From Butyrivibrio fibrisolvens (lineage in GTDB: Bacteria > Bacillota > Clostridia > Lachnospirales > Lachnospiraceae): a stretch of DNA of 9,496 nucleotides. Below the pieces are notes generated by a model. That model saw only the letters and a list, made by a program, of their open reading frames with translations. It did not search any database and was not told the DNA's origin. Below are positions 1-6,499 of this stretch, one piece after another. Position 1 is the stretch's first letter; every line of letters begins with the position of its first letter. The DNA is taken from NCBI RefSeq assembly GCF_037113525.1, contig NZ_CP146964.1:178829-188324 (forward strand). Direction: 5' to 3'. The position numbers were made by a program, and so were the translations under genes.

Positions 1-530
1 CGGGTAAGGTCGTTGGTGAGGATCTGGTAAAACGTGTTCCTGATGGAGGGTCTATCATTATACTTGACTCTCCTGCTACAAGATCCGCCAAAGACAGGGT
101 TGAGGGTTTTATCGACTCTATCGAAGGTACGGGATTTGATATTTACTCAATGTATGACTGCGGCGGAGATGAAACAAGGTCCTATGAGGCTACCAAAAAG
201 CTTCTTGGCCTTAACAGCGAGATAACTGCTATCTTTGCAGAAAATGATCCTACTGCACTTGGGGCTTTGAAGGCTGTTAATGAGCTCGGATACACAGATT
301 GCATTATATACGGCGTAGATGGCTCGCCTTCCATTAAACAGGAACTTGCCAAGGATGATTCGCCTGTCAAAGGAACCGGGGCCCAGTCTCCTGTATCCAT
401 TGCCAGAAAGGCGGTGGAAATAATGTATAGCATACTTGATGGGGAAAATGTAGAGAAGACTTATACGATAGATACTTATCTTATTACTTCTGAAAATATC
501 GGGGATTACGATATAAAAAGCTGGCAGTAA
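1..530 (+). CDS. Sugar ABC transporter substrate-binding protein, C-terminal part (5' end outside window)
   Basis: The reading frame is open from base 3, so the N-terminus, including any lipoprotein signal, lies to the left; 175 residues are visible. The visible part has the features of the periplasmic-binding-protein/LacI fold (Peripla_BP_4, RbsB-like). An FAENDPTALGA stretch is at visible residues 79-89, where sugar binders carry the conserved Asn-Asp. A GVDGSP turn is at 104-109, and a GTGAQSP segment comes before the last helix and strand. Such proteins are extracellular, lipid-anchored in Gram-positives, and deliver a sugar or related small molecule to an ABC importer. The substrate cannot be told from this part. 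The gene ends inside a terminator hairpin, so it is the last gene of its operon. A membrane-bound sensor using the same fold cannot be fully excluded without the N-terminus. Confidence 0.85.
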   Translation, partial: GKVVGEDLVKRVPDGGSIIILDSPATRSAKDRVEGFIDSIEGTGFDIYSMYDCGGDETRSYEATKKLLGLNSEITAIFAENDPTALGALKAVNELGYTDCIIYGVDGSPSIKQELAKDDSPVKGTGAQSPVSIARKAVEIMYSILDGENVEKTYTIDTYLITSENIGDYDIKSWQ

Positions 531-542
531 CTGCCAGCTTTT
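515..542. terminator. Bidirectional rho-independent terminator with the stop codon as its loop
   Basis: A perfect 12-bp inverted repeat (516-527 against 531-542, core GCTGGCAG/CTGCCAGC) encloses a 3-base loop, TAA at 528-530, which is the stop codon of the substrate-binding protein gene. The + side is followed by TTTT then an AT-rich stretch. Read on the minus strand, the stem is followed by TTTTTATAT, so it should also end the convergent XRE-type transcript. Confidence 0.85.
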
Positions 543-610
543 GACTTATATTTCTATTATCTAATTAACATATTCTTTATGAGTCTTGATAAATAGCCTG
601 ATCTGTCTGA

Positions 611-1093
611 TTACACCTTGTTGATATTCCCCTTGGCGATCATCTCTTCAACCCAGAGGCGAAGGGATTCTACAGATGCTGAAATCTTGGAAAGCTGCGC
701 CTGGATATTGTGGAAATCTTCAAGCTCATCATCTCCGATCTTGCCATCTGCTGTGATCTCAATAAGACGCTCCTTCTCACGATTCATGTTGTTGAGTGAT
801 GCAAGCATCTCAAGTACGATCTGTGACAGCTCTTTTTTAGGAATTGCAGGAACATACTGCTGTCCAATAGGGCATTCATGTGAACAAAAGTAATTGTTTA
901 TAGATGGATTTTTATAATATTTAGCCATCATCAGAACTTCATCCGGATGTGGCAGTGATTTCTCATTCTCAATTTTCTCAAGACGATCTGCTGATATGCC
1001 TGTAAGTTCAGCAGCATCCTCTCTTGTAAGATCAAGTGACTCTCTACTGGTCATATAAAGGTTCTTGTTTGGTCTTACTGATTTCTTACCCAT
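611..1093 (-). CDS. XRE-family helix-turn-helix regulator with C-terminal helical domain
   Basis: The protein has 160 residues from the ATG at 1093. A longer frame starting at a TTG (1108) exists, but GGGAGA at 1101-1106 sits 7 bases before the ATG, so the ATG is the likely start. Residues 15-60 form a Cro/C1-type HTH (DLTREDAAELTGISADRLEKI). Next comes a CSHECPIG segment (Cys70 and Cys74), then about 70 charged residues likely to form long helices or a coiled coil for oligomerisation. The overall layout, an XRE domain plus a C-x3-C-P-I-G segment, is familiar to me from clostridial HTH proteins of unknown target. The gene is divergent from tetR and convergent with the sugar-binding protein. 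A palindrome over its own start site suggests autoregulation (inference). Its target genes are unknown. Confidence 0.85.
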   Translation of the reverse strand: MGKKSVRPNKNLYMTSRESLDLTREDAAELTGISADRLEKIENEKSLPHPDEVLMMAKYYKNPSINNYFCSHECPIGQQYVPAIPKKELSQIVLEMLASLNNMNREKERLIEITADGKIGDDELEDFHNIQAQLSKISASVESLRLWVEEMIAKGNINKV

Positions 1094-1100
1094 AGTCTCT

Positions 1101-1106
1101 TCTCCC
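1101..1106 (-). promoter_or_regulatory. Ribosome binding site deciding the XRE start
   Basis: GGGAGA on the minus strand lies 7 bases upstream of the ATG at 1093. It falls inside the would-be N-terminal extension from the TTG at 1108, which argues for the ATG. Confidence 0.7.
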
Positions 1107-1123
1107 AACTAAATAATTTCATA

Positions 1124-1138
1124 GTGATTTGTAATCAC
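1124..1138. promoter_or_regulatory. Palindromic operator candidate at the XRE promoter
   Basis: GTGATT-TGT-AATCAC is a perfect 6-bp inverted repeat with a 3-base centre. It lies 5 bases downstream of the XRE -10 element and covers the expected transcription start. The size and position suit a Cro/C1-type dimer, so autorepression by the XRE protein is the simplest reading (inference). Confidence 0.5.
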
Positions 1139-1143
1139 ACATA

Positions 1144-1171
1144 ATAATAGCATACTTTTCATGGTTTACAA
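1144..1171 (-). promoter_or_regulatory. Promoter of the XRE gene (extended -10)
   Basis: On the minus strand, TTGTAA (1166-1171) and TATTAT (1144-1149) are separated by 16 bases. A TG one base before the -10 makes an extended -10 (TGCTATTAT). The -35 hexamer occupies almost the same bases as the -35 of the divergent tetR promoter. Confidence 0.65.
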
Positions 1172-1193
1172 ACAATAATAGGGGTGTTATTAT
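1165..1193 (+). promoter_or_regulatory. Promoter of the tetR operon (extended -10)
   Basis: TTTACA (1165-1170) and TATTAT (1188-1193) are separated by 17 bases, with a TG one base before the -10 (TGTTATTAT). Both hexamers match the sigma-A consensus at 5 of 6 positions. Its -35 overlaps the -35 of the divergent XRE promoter by five bases. Confidence 0.75.
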
Positions 1194-1205
1194 GAACATG
1201 TTCAT
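1192..1205. promoter_or_regulatory. Palindromic operator candidate for the TetR-family regulator
   Basis: ATGAACATGTTCAT is a perfect 14-bp palindrome overlapping the last two bases of the tetR -10 and the expected start site, 43 bases before the tetR start codon. TetR-family repressors usually bind such palindromes in their own promoters, so it probably autoregulates the three-gene operon (inference). Confidence 0.65.
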
Positions 1206-1248
1206 TTAAAACGATATTGCTTTTATTCATAAAATAAGGAGATTATAT

Positions 1249-1791
1249 ATGCCAAAGATCATCATGCATCTTCAGGAGCAGATAATAATGCAGGCTGAGA
1301 AAATGCTGGTTCAGGACGGGCCTGAAAAGATCAGTATCAGGGGCGTTGCCAAGGCTTGTGGTATAGCGGTTGGGACAATCTATAACTACTACCCTACCAA
1401 GGATGCGCTTATTGCTGACCTTATCCTTCACAGGTGGTCAAGGTCCAAGGATGATATCTACAAATCGCTTGATGGTGTTACAGATCTTTTTTCAGGGTTG
1501 GATATCATATATGAGGGCATATCACAATTCATAGTGGGCAATCGTAATGTATGGCGTGCAACTGCTGTATCCAAGCAGTTTTCGCACTCTTATGCAGAAT
1601 ATCATCAAAAGCTTTCGGGCGAAGTCTCTATTCTGGTGTCTTATCTTCTTATAAGGCTCCCTAAGGAAAAAGACAGGATATATGTAAAATTTGGTCAGGA
1701 GGGCGCAGATGCTTTTATTTCTGAGAACATTCTTCTGTGCTTTTCCAATAAAAATATAAATATGAGCGTGCTTAAAGCTGCGCTTTCATAA
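1249..1791 (+). CDS. TetR/AcrR-family transcriptional regulator
   Basis: The protein has 180 residues and a good AAGGAG RBS 8 bases before its ATG. Residues 10-55 carry the TetR DNA-binding domain. The recognition-helix region (VAKACGIAVGTIYNYYPTKD, 33-52) has the family's typical G-T-I-Y-N-Y-Y/F-x-x-K-D pattern. Residues 60-180 are a divergent, mostly helical ligand and dimer domain; its ligand cannot be predicted. The gene is first in an operon with an NmrA-like protein (19 bases downstream) and a DUF1295 membrane protein, which it probably represses together with itself through the palindrome at 1192-1205. The family assignment is firm; the inducer and the wider regulon are unknown. Confidence 0.93.
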   Translation: MPKIIMHLQEQIIMQAEKMLVQDGPEKISIRGVAKACGIAVGTIYNYYPTKDALIADLILHRWSRSKDDIYKSLDGVTDLFSGLDIIYEGISQFIVGNRNVWRATAVSKQFSHSYAEYHQKLSGEVSILVSYLLIRLPKEKDRIYVKFGQEGADAFISENILLCFSNKNINMSVLKAALS

Positions 1792-1810
1792 AGGGTAAAG
1801 GAGATTTTTC

Positions 1811-2659
1811 ATGAAAATAGTACTTGCGGGTGCATACGGACATCTTGGCGGAGATATTCTTAAGGCACTTGAATCTAAAGGACACGATATTGTCGCGCTT
1901 GATTTTAACGAGCGTCCTATTGCTTTTAGCGGAAATGGCACTGTCACATTCAAGGCATGCGATGTTACCAAAAAGGATATGCTTTCAGGCCTCCTCGATG
2001 GCGCTGATATTGTCATCTCCACTGTAGGTCTTACCAAGGCTTCTAAAGAAGTTACAAGTTACGATATCGACTTAAACGGTAACCTCAATATTCTTGAGGA
2101 AGCTAAGAAGGCGGGCGTACCTAAATTCGTATATATTTCTGTTATTCATGCTGATGAGCATCCGGAGATTCCTCTTCTTGATGCCAAGGCTAAATTTGAA
2201 AAAGCGCTCAAAGAAAGCGGTCTTGAATACATTATCTATAGGCCAACAGGTTATTTCTATGACATAGTGCACGTACTTAAGCCCATGGTAGATAAAGGGG
2301 CAATAAATCTTCTTTCAGGCAAGCCCGGTGTTGCAAATGTTATAGCGACTGAGGATTTTGCTGATTATATTGTTGATCACCTTGACGAAAAGAATAAGAC
2401 TATTTCTATCGGGGGAACTGAAACCTATAACTACGATGAGATTGCTCAGATGTGCTTCGAGAGTGCTGGAAAACCATGTGTTATCAAAAGAGCTCCTGCA
2501 TTTTTGTTTGATATCCTTATCTTTATCAATACTATAAAAAAGACAGGAAAGGCAGACATCATCAAATTCAGCAAATTTACTCTTACCGGAGACCTTGTCG
2601 GTGAGGTCAAATATGACAAGCAGAGTTTTTCAAAATTTATAAAGGAGTCTTTTAACTAA
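1811..2659 (+). CDS. NmrA-like / atypical SDR NAD(P)-binding protein
   Basis: The protein has 282 residues; AAAGGAG at 1797-1803 precedes the ATG. The N-terminus is a Rossmann fold with GAYGHLG (residues 7-13) as the dinucleotide motif, an acidic residue (Asp31) after the second strand that favours NAD over NADP, and CDVT at 50-53. The YRPTGYF motif at 143-149 is typical of atypical SDR/NmrA-like proteins. The classical Tyr-x3-Lys catalytic pair is not obvious, so it could be a reductase, an isomerase or a redox-sensing binder. A C-terminal helical part follows. It is soluble and cytoplasmic by sequence. The DUF1295 membrane protein starts one base after its stop, so the two are translated together and may act on the same, perhaps hydrophobic, substrate (inference). 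Confidence 0.85.
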   Translation: MKIVLAGAYGHLGGDILKALESKGHDIVALDFNERPIAFSGNGTVTFKACDVTKKDMLSGLLDGADIVISTVGLTKASKEVTSYDIDLNGNLNILEEAKKAGVPKFVYISVIHADEHPEIPLLDAKAKFEKALKESGLEYIIYRPTGYFYDIVHVLKPMVDKGAINLLSGKPGVANVIATEDFADYIVDHLDEKNKTISIGGTETYNYDEIAQMCFESAGKPCVIKRAPAFLFDILIFINTIKKTGKADIIKFSKFTLTGDLVGEVKYDKQSFSKFIKESFN

Positions 2660-2660
2660 A

Positions 2661-3455
2661 ATGAACTTTCAGGGATTACTTGTTTTATTTATTGTAGCTT
2701 TAATTTTCTGTAGTGTTGGATTTTATAAGTTTGTATATTTTATGTCTGTAGGATATGGTCTTGCAGTTGCAGCTATCGGAGTTGCTCTTTTAGTCTTTGG
2801 TTTTAATGACTACTCTACTATGGGTATTGTTCTGGGTTCTGTTTTAATGATCGTATATGGTTTCCGTCTGGCAGGATTTCTTATGTACAGAGAGCTCAAA
2901 AACGGTGCATATAAAAAGGTTCTTGCAGATGCCTCAACAGGCACAACGACTTTATCTTTTCCTATAAAAGTTTTAATGTGGGGAGGTATGGCTCTTTTGT
3001 ATGTGCTTCAGACGTCTCCTCTTTTCTTCAGGCTTGATAATATGGTAAATGATAATACCTTTATCTATGCGGGATGTGCAATTTCTGCTTTGGGAATCGT
3101 TATAGAGACTCTTGCAGATATTCAGAAGAGCAATCAGAAGAAAGTTCGCTCAGATATGGTTGCAACCAAAGGACTTTACAGCGTTGTAAGATGTCCTAAC
3201 TATCTTGGTGAGATCCTTTTCTGGACAGGTGTATTTGTTGAAGGTATTACTGCTTATGCAAATATCCTTCAGTTTATCTTTTCTTTTGTTGGATATATTC
3301 TGATCCTGTATGTTATGGTTGATAGCGCTAAGAGGCTTGAGATCAAGCAGAATAAGAATTACGGAAGCAAGGATGAATACTGGGAATATGCAAATAATAC
3401 TCCTATTCTCTTTGCATTTATTCCTTTGTATCATTTATCGAAAGTGGAAGACTGA
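2661..3455 (+). CDS. DUF1295 / steroid 5-alpha-reductase-like integral membrane protein
   Basis: The protein has 264 residues with about six to seven hydrophobic segments (roughly residues 4-26, 30-48, 52-74, 103-117, 135-152, 184-198 and 203-222). The C-terminal part carries the family signature: GLYSVVRCPNYLGEILFW at 171-188, where relatives usually have R-H-P-N-Y-x-G-E, then a late D-E-Y-W-E-Y motif at 238-243. The His of RHPNY is Cys178 here. Relatives include 3-oxo-5-alpha-steroid 4-dehydrogenases and isoprenylcysteine methyltransferases, which use NADPH or SAM on lipid-like substrates. The true substrate is unknown. It is the last gene of the tetR operon; its only visible Shine-Dalgarno (GGAG, 2644-2647) is 13 bases away, so it probably depends on coupling to the upstream stop. 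Confidence 0.85.
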   Translation: MNFQGLLVLFIVALIFCSVGFYKFVYFMSVGYGLAVAAIGVALLVFGFNDYSTMGIVLGSVLMIVYGFRLAGFLMYRELKNGAYKKVLADASTGTTTLSFPIKVLMWGGMALLYVLQTSPLFFRLDNMVNDNTFIYAGCAISALGIVIETLADIQKSNQKKVRSDMVATKGLYSVVRCPNYLGEILFWTGVFVEGITAYANILQFIFSFVGYILILYVMVDSAKRLEIKQNKNYGSKDEYWEYANNTPILFAFIPLYHLSKVED

Positions 3456-3457
3456 TT

Positions 3458-3476
3458 CAGGCTTTGCCTGTTTTTT
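3458..3476 (+). terminator. Rho-independent terminator of the tetR operon
   Basis: CAGGC-TTT-GCCTG followed by six T, starting three bases after the stop codon of the DUF1295 gene. The stem is short (5 bp) but GC-rich and correctly placed. Confidence 0.7.
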
Positions 3477-3562
3477 AAATAGAAATTAATCTATCTACTT
3501 CTATATTAGTGGATACTTCCTGTATCTCTATTTCAATATGATTATTATAAGGTTAATATAAT

Positions 3563-4087
3563 ATGAATAATAATACTACTTCAAATAGCGTGGCTATAGG
3601 GGATGAATATAAGAGTTTTACAATAACGCTCGCTATGGTTGATGCTATGCCTGTCATTTTGTTCGCAGCTACATGCGTTGTCATCGGCTTAATATTTAAT
3701 AATTTAATATTTACGATCGGTGCTGCCCTGACCATCTTGGGTGGCATTTGTAAGGTATTGTGGAAACTTCTTATTGCAGCCATTCATAAGGATGTACACT
3801 TTTTGAACAGACCGCTTTTTATTGTCCTTATGCCTATTGGTTTCTTATTGATGATCCTTTCTGTTATTATCCGTGGATCTTCGATTAACTGGGCAAACGT
3901 TTTATCTTCGGTTTTTTCTTTTCCTTCTATTATATTTTTTGTATTGGGAATTTTAGGACTGACAGCTATGACTATATTCTTCAAAAAGCATGATAAGACA
4001 GATGTCAGGAATAACTGGATCGAGCAGCTTACTAACTGTTTTGCACAGGCTATGTTCTTGGTTGGGGTTATCATTACATGCAGGTAA
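3563..4087 (+). CDS. Hypothetical multi-pass membrane protein
   Basis: I do not recognise this 174-residue protein. It has a polar, Asn/Thr/Ser-rich N-terminus (1-20), then about five hydrophobic segments (about 28-46, 48-64, 84-103, 119-140 and 157-172). A positively charged loop follows the fourth segment (KKHDK, 141-145). It has no Cys/His cluster, nucleotide motif or signal for secretion. AAGG lies 10 bases before its ATG, a modest RBS. It follows the tetR operon terminator, so it is probably transcribed on its own; no strong promoter is evident in the 86 bases ahead. Codon use and composition match a real gene, and the opposite-strand frames are its shadows. The function is unknown. Confidence 0.7.
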   Translation: MNNNTTSNSVAIGDEYKSFTITLAMVDAMPVILFAATCVVIGLIFNNLIFTIGAALTILGGICKVLWKLLIAAIHKDVHFLNRPLFIVLMPIGFLLMILSVIIRGSSINWANVLSSVFSFPSIIFFVLGILGLTAMTIFFKKHDKTDVRNNWIEQLTNCFAQAMFLVGVIITCR

Positions 4088-4121
4088 TGGTCATAAATTG
4101 CGGGATATAATTTGTACATGT

Positions 4122-4147
4122 ATAGGAGTTCATGGCTGAACTTCTAT
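4122..4147. terminator. Hairpin between convergent genes, probable terminator
   Basis: An 11-bp stem (4122-4132 with 4137-4147, one G-T pair) with a TGGC loop lies between the stop of the membrane protein gene and the end of the pseudouridine synthase gene. The T-run is weak (TATTTA), so it may be a poor terminator or an mRNA 3' end. Confidence 0.45.
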
Positions 4148-4179
4148 TTACCAATTACAGGATGTAGTTTCTACATATT

Positions 4180-5106
4180 CTAATATTTTGACAATGTTTC
4201 CGCCATATCCTTCGGAAGTTCTGCATCAAATGATAGTCTCTTGCCTGTGACAGGGTGAAGGATTTCCATATGAGATGAATGGAGGGCAACTCTTTCCATT
4301 CCATACCAGTCAGGAAGGTCACTTCCATATAGGCCATCGCCCAGAAGGGCATGGCCTATTGATTTCATATGAATCCTTATCTGATGTGTTCTTCCTGTTT
4401 CAAGACGGAGTCTAACAAGAGCAAATCCATCATTTGTTCCACTTTTTATCTTCTGCTCCACTACTTCATAATGAGTAATAGAAGGATCTCCGTCTTCTCT
4501 TATTGATCTTACCATTTTGACTCCGGGAGCAAGGCCTATAGGGCTGTCAACTATTCCCTTGGGGTTCTCGAATACTCCACTACATAAAGCCAGATATTCT
4601 TTAACCTTGATTCCGTTTAGGCTCTGATCGTTCAGGCTGTTGGCTGAGTATCTGTTTTTTCCAAAGACTATAAGACCTGAAGTCTCTCGATCAAGTCTTC
4701 CAACAGGTCTGATCACATGATTTTCCCCATTTTGCTTAAAGTGCCAGGCGATATGATTGGAAAGAGTGCTGGTAAAGTGGTTCTTAAGAGGATGAACTAT
4801 TATTCCAGCCGGTTTATTTACTACGATTATGTCTTCATCTTCATAAACGATGTTTAGTTCGCCTTCCATAGGGACTATCTGAGCTGATGCTTCAGTGTTC
4901 TCATGAATAGATACATGCAATAATTCTCCCACAGAAACCTTATAAAGAACGTTGACGTGCTTACCATCAATTAGTATTCCATCTTCAAAAGCTTTGGCAT
5001 GGCTTATTTCACGGCGCGATAAATGAAGCTGGTCTTTAAGTAGTTCTTTGACCAGCTTTCCCTCATCTTCCTTTTTTATTTTGTAATCAAGGTTTCTTAC
5101 TGACAA
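4180..5106 (-). CDS. RluA/RluD-family pseudouridine synthase
   Basis: The protein has 308 residues, normal for the RluA family. It isomerises uridine to pseudouridine in structured RNA; RluD-type members act on 23S rRNA, others on tRNA. An S4-like RNA-binding domain spans about residues 15-75. The catalytic domain follows, with VNKPAGIIVHP (96-106), the active-site motif GRLDRETSGL (136-145, catalytic Asp139) and RLETGRTHQIRIH, typical of motif III. The start is TTG at 5106: an in-frame TAA lies only two codons upstream, and the first internal ATG would cut off the S4 domain. AGG lies 9 bases before it. The exact RNA target cannot be deduced, so no symbol is given. A TATAGT at 5162-5167 could be its -10, but no good -35 goes with it. 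Confidence 0.93.
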   Translation of the reverse strand: MSVRNLDYKIKKEDEGKLVKELLKDQLHLSRREISHAKAFEDGILIDGKHVNVLYKVSVGELLHVSIHENTEASAQIVPMEGELNIVYEDEDIIVVNKPAGIIVHPLKNHFTSTLSNHIAWHFKQNGENHVIRPVGRLDRETSGLIVFGKNRYSANSLNDQSLNGIKVKEYLALCSGVFENPKGIVDSPIGLAPGVKMVRSIREDGDPSITHYEVVEQKIKSGTNDGFALVRLRLETGRTHQIRIHMKSIGHALLGDGLYGSDLPDWYGMERVALHSSHMEILHPVTGKRLSFDAELPKDMAETLSKY

Positions 5107-5183
5107 TTTTAGTTACCTGTTCTCTGTTCTTTTTAATTGGAGTAGTGTTTGATTTGAAAATACTATATTTCTATTTTAGTCAT

Positions 5184-5232
5184 TAAAAAACAGTATATTT
5201 AATGAAATTATTGCATACATTAAATATACTGT
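5184..5232 (-). terminator. Rho-independent terminator of the PssD/PssE-like operon
   Basis: A perfect 15-bp inverted repeat (5190-5204 against 5218-5232) with a 13-base loop begins 16 bases past the stop of the PssE-like gene. On the minus strand it is followed at once by a T-run (A5185-5190 on the + strand). The stem is AT-rich, but its length and the T-run make a convincing terminator. Confidence 0.8.
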
Positions 5233-5248
5233 CTAATATTAAATTATC

Positions 5249-5821
5249 CTATACATTATGTGATGAAACAGATTTTTTTACAACCTTTTCATTCTTACCA
5301 AATAATCCTGAAAATTTATGGAACGCATGCTTCTCAGAATATGAAGAATTATCTTCGATACAATGAATGACTATATCTTCAACCTTTCTTTCTGGCTCAA
5401 TATATGGTCGGAATTCATAACTATCGATATTGTCTATCATGAATTTCATGTATTCCAAATTCATACATATGAGTAGGCATTTGTTATGCTTAAGAGCATG
5501 CGCTGCTTCTATCTGATGGTCATCTACATGTTCGCCATACTTACGAAGCCTTGGAACAACTATAACCGGCTTATTCTTTCTAAGACCAGCCATTATAGTA
5601 CCGACTCCACCATGAGAGATCAGTAATCTACACCTATTGATACAATCTTCAAACTGAGGACGATCCATAAACATAAATGTCTTACAGTTTTTCGGAATAT
5701 ATGTGCAATGACCATATTGTATTACGAATTCTTCTTCCGGCATCATGGCTGCAAGCATCTCAATCTGCTTCATGAGCCTGTTCATTTGGAACTTCTGAGT
5801 TCCGACTGTAACAAAAATCAA
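5249..5821 (-). CDS. PssE / Alg13-like glycosyltransferase catalytic subunit
   Basis: The protein has 190 residues and corresponds to the C-terminal nucleotide-sugar-binding half of a GT28/GT-B enzyme. It begins with MIFVTVGT, the standard start of Alg13, PssE and Cps14G-type proteins. It carries SHGGVGTIMAGL (69-80), KPVIVVPRL (84-92) and DDHQIEAA (100-107), which bind the UDP-sugar. Family knowledge: the Alg13-like subunit works only with its Alg14-like membrane partner, encoded directly upstream, adding a sugar to a lipid-linked precursor at the inner face of the membrane. The start codon is TTG, overlapping the partner's stop as TTGA; an ATG start is absent, and the family-typical N-terminus supports the TTG. 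The last 35 residues are polar and poorly conserved in type. The sugar and acceptor are unknown. It is followed by a strong terminator. Confidence 0.88.
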   Translation of the reverse strand: MIFVTVGTQKFQMNRLMKQIEMLAAMMPEEEFVIQYGHCTYIPKNCKTFMFMDRPQFEDCINRCRLLISHGGVGTIMAGLRKNKPVIVVPRLRKYGEHVDDHQIEAAHALKHNKCLLICMNLEYMKFMIDNIDSYEFRPYIEPERKVEDIVIHCIEDNSSYSEKHAFHKFSGLFGKNEKVVKKSVSSHNV

Positions 5822-6279
5822 AATATACCGCCCCCCACAATCGCTTTATCATACTTCTGTGCTATCTCTGACCATTGCACAATGAATGTGTTAACATGCT
5901 TGTACAGTAACTTACCAGTAAGGGATAATTCATTGACTCTGGCAAAAGATTCAATGAAAATAACCTTCTTACCCATCATCTTGGCAAGTCGGCAGAATGG
6001 ATATGATATCAAAGCGCCTGTGGAAATAACAACTTCCGGTTTTTCCTTGATCAATATATAAACAGCCTGGAAAAATAAGAGAATAAATTTAAAGAGAAAA
6101 AGAACCTCTCTTCTATTCATCTGAGGAACATAGTACTGAATTTCCTCGACTTTACCATATTTCTGAAAATTATTCTTCTCGGTTACCCAACAGCAATCAT
6201 ATCTCTCTGTAATGCTTTTGAGTCTGGTCAACTCCTCCATGTGACCACCTGAAGATGCTACCAACAATAACTTCCTCAT
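5818..6279 (-). CDS. PssD / Alg14-like glycosyltransferase membrane-anchor subunit
   Basis: The protein has 153 residues. LLLVASSGGHMEELTRL (4-20) is the typical Alg14/PssD/Cps14F N-terminus. A hydrophobic segment at about 57-77 would anchor the complex in the membrane. EVVISTGALISYPF (82-95), IESFARV (109-115) and LTGKLLY (120-126) with FIVQW (132-136) are further family hallmarks. It recruits the PssE-like catalytic subunit to lipid-linked substrates. The RBS GGGGAGAG (6285-6292) lies 5 bases before the ATG. A run of six G on the coding strand (5831-5836) falls in the Val-Gly-Gly-Gly near the C-terminus. No other polysaccharide genes are seen next to the pair, unusual for enzymes normally found inside large capsule or exopolysaccharide loci. 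Its promoter module resembles that of the Cys-rich peptide gene. Confidence 0.88.
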   Translation of the reverse strand: MRKLLLVASSGGHMEELTRLKSITERYDCCWVTEKNNFQKYGKVEEIQYYVPQMNRREVLFLFKFILLFFQAVYILIKEKPEVVISTGALISYPFCRLAKMMGKKVIFIESFARVNELSLTGKLLYKHVNTFIVQWSEIAQKYDKAIVGGGIF

Positions 6280-6351
6280 ATCATCTCTCCCCTTTTCAAC
6301 CCATTAACGAACGAATAATTTCCCCAAGTAGCGTATAATTAATACCGGTAA

Positions 6352-6360
6352 ATCATAGCA
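6352..6360 (-). promoter_or_regulatory. Extended -10 motif upstream of the PssD-like gene, shared with the peptide promoter
   Basis: TGCTATGAT on the minus strand, about 73 bases before the PssD-like ATG. It lies in a stretch (TTGCTATGAT then TTACCG, 6346-6361) that recurs upstream of the Cys-rich peptide gene with a 2-base insertion. No good -35 is found 16-18 bases upstream (AGTTTT at 17), so it would need the extended -10 or an activator. Confidence 0.45.
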
Positions 6361-6365
6361 AATGT

Positions 6366-6385
6366 ACTATCATAAAAACTATCAT
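6366..6385. repeat. Direct repeat of ACTATCAT in the PssD-like upstream region
   Basis: Two exact copies of ACTATCAT (6366-6373 and 6378-6385), 12 bases apart start to start, so on about the same helix face. The 7-base core CTATCAT also occurs twice upstream of the Cys-rich peptide gene (7529-7535 and 7575-7581). It could be a regulator-binding repeat (inference). Confidence 0.4.
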
Positions 6386-6438
6386 ATTTTTTGATTTTTT
6401 TGCTGCGTTTCCGTGTTTGTGAATTATACAAATAATAT

Positions 6439-6467
6439 ACTATAGCTTGAGTTATTTTTTTGTTCAA
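6439..6467 (-). promoter_or_regulatory. Probable sigma-A promoter upstream of the PssD/PssE-like pair
   Basis: On the minus strand TTGAAC (6462-6467) and TATAGT (6439-6444) are separated by 17 bases. Transcription would start near 6432, leaving a 5' leader of about 150 bases before the PssD-like ATG. No terminator is evident between the S26-like gene and this site, so readthrough from the peptide operon is also possible. Confidence 0.5.
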
Positions 6468-6499
6468 TAATATGAGTCTTTTTTCAATTTCAGATTACA

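Noticed and set aside
1094..1108. N-terminal extension of the XRE protein from TTG at 1108
   Set aside because: The Shine-Dalgarno GGGAGA lies inside the extension at the right distance from the ATG at 1093, so the shorter form is favoured.
4162..4176. ATGTAG-TTT-CTACAT hairpin as terminator of the pseudouridine synthase gene
   Set aside because: The stem has only six AT-rich pairs and no T-run follows on the minus strand.
5831..5836. Run of six C (six G on the coding strand) as a phase-variation tract
   Set aside because: Six bases is short for slipped-strand switching, and the run sits just six codons before the stop, where a frameshift would change little except coupling to the next gene.
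5705..6061. Plus-strand frames opposite the PssD/PssE-like genes, and similar ones opposite the S26-like and ABC genes
   Set aside because: They lie wholly antisense to well-recognised proteins, have no RBS and give no family-like sequence.
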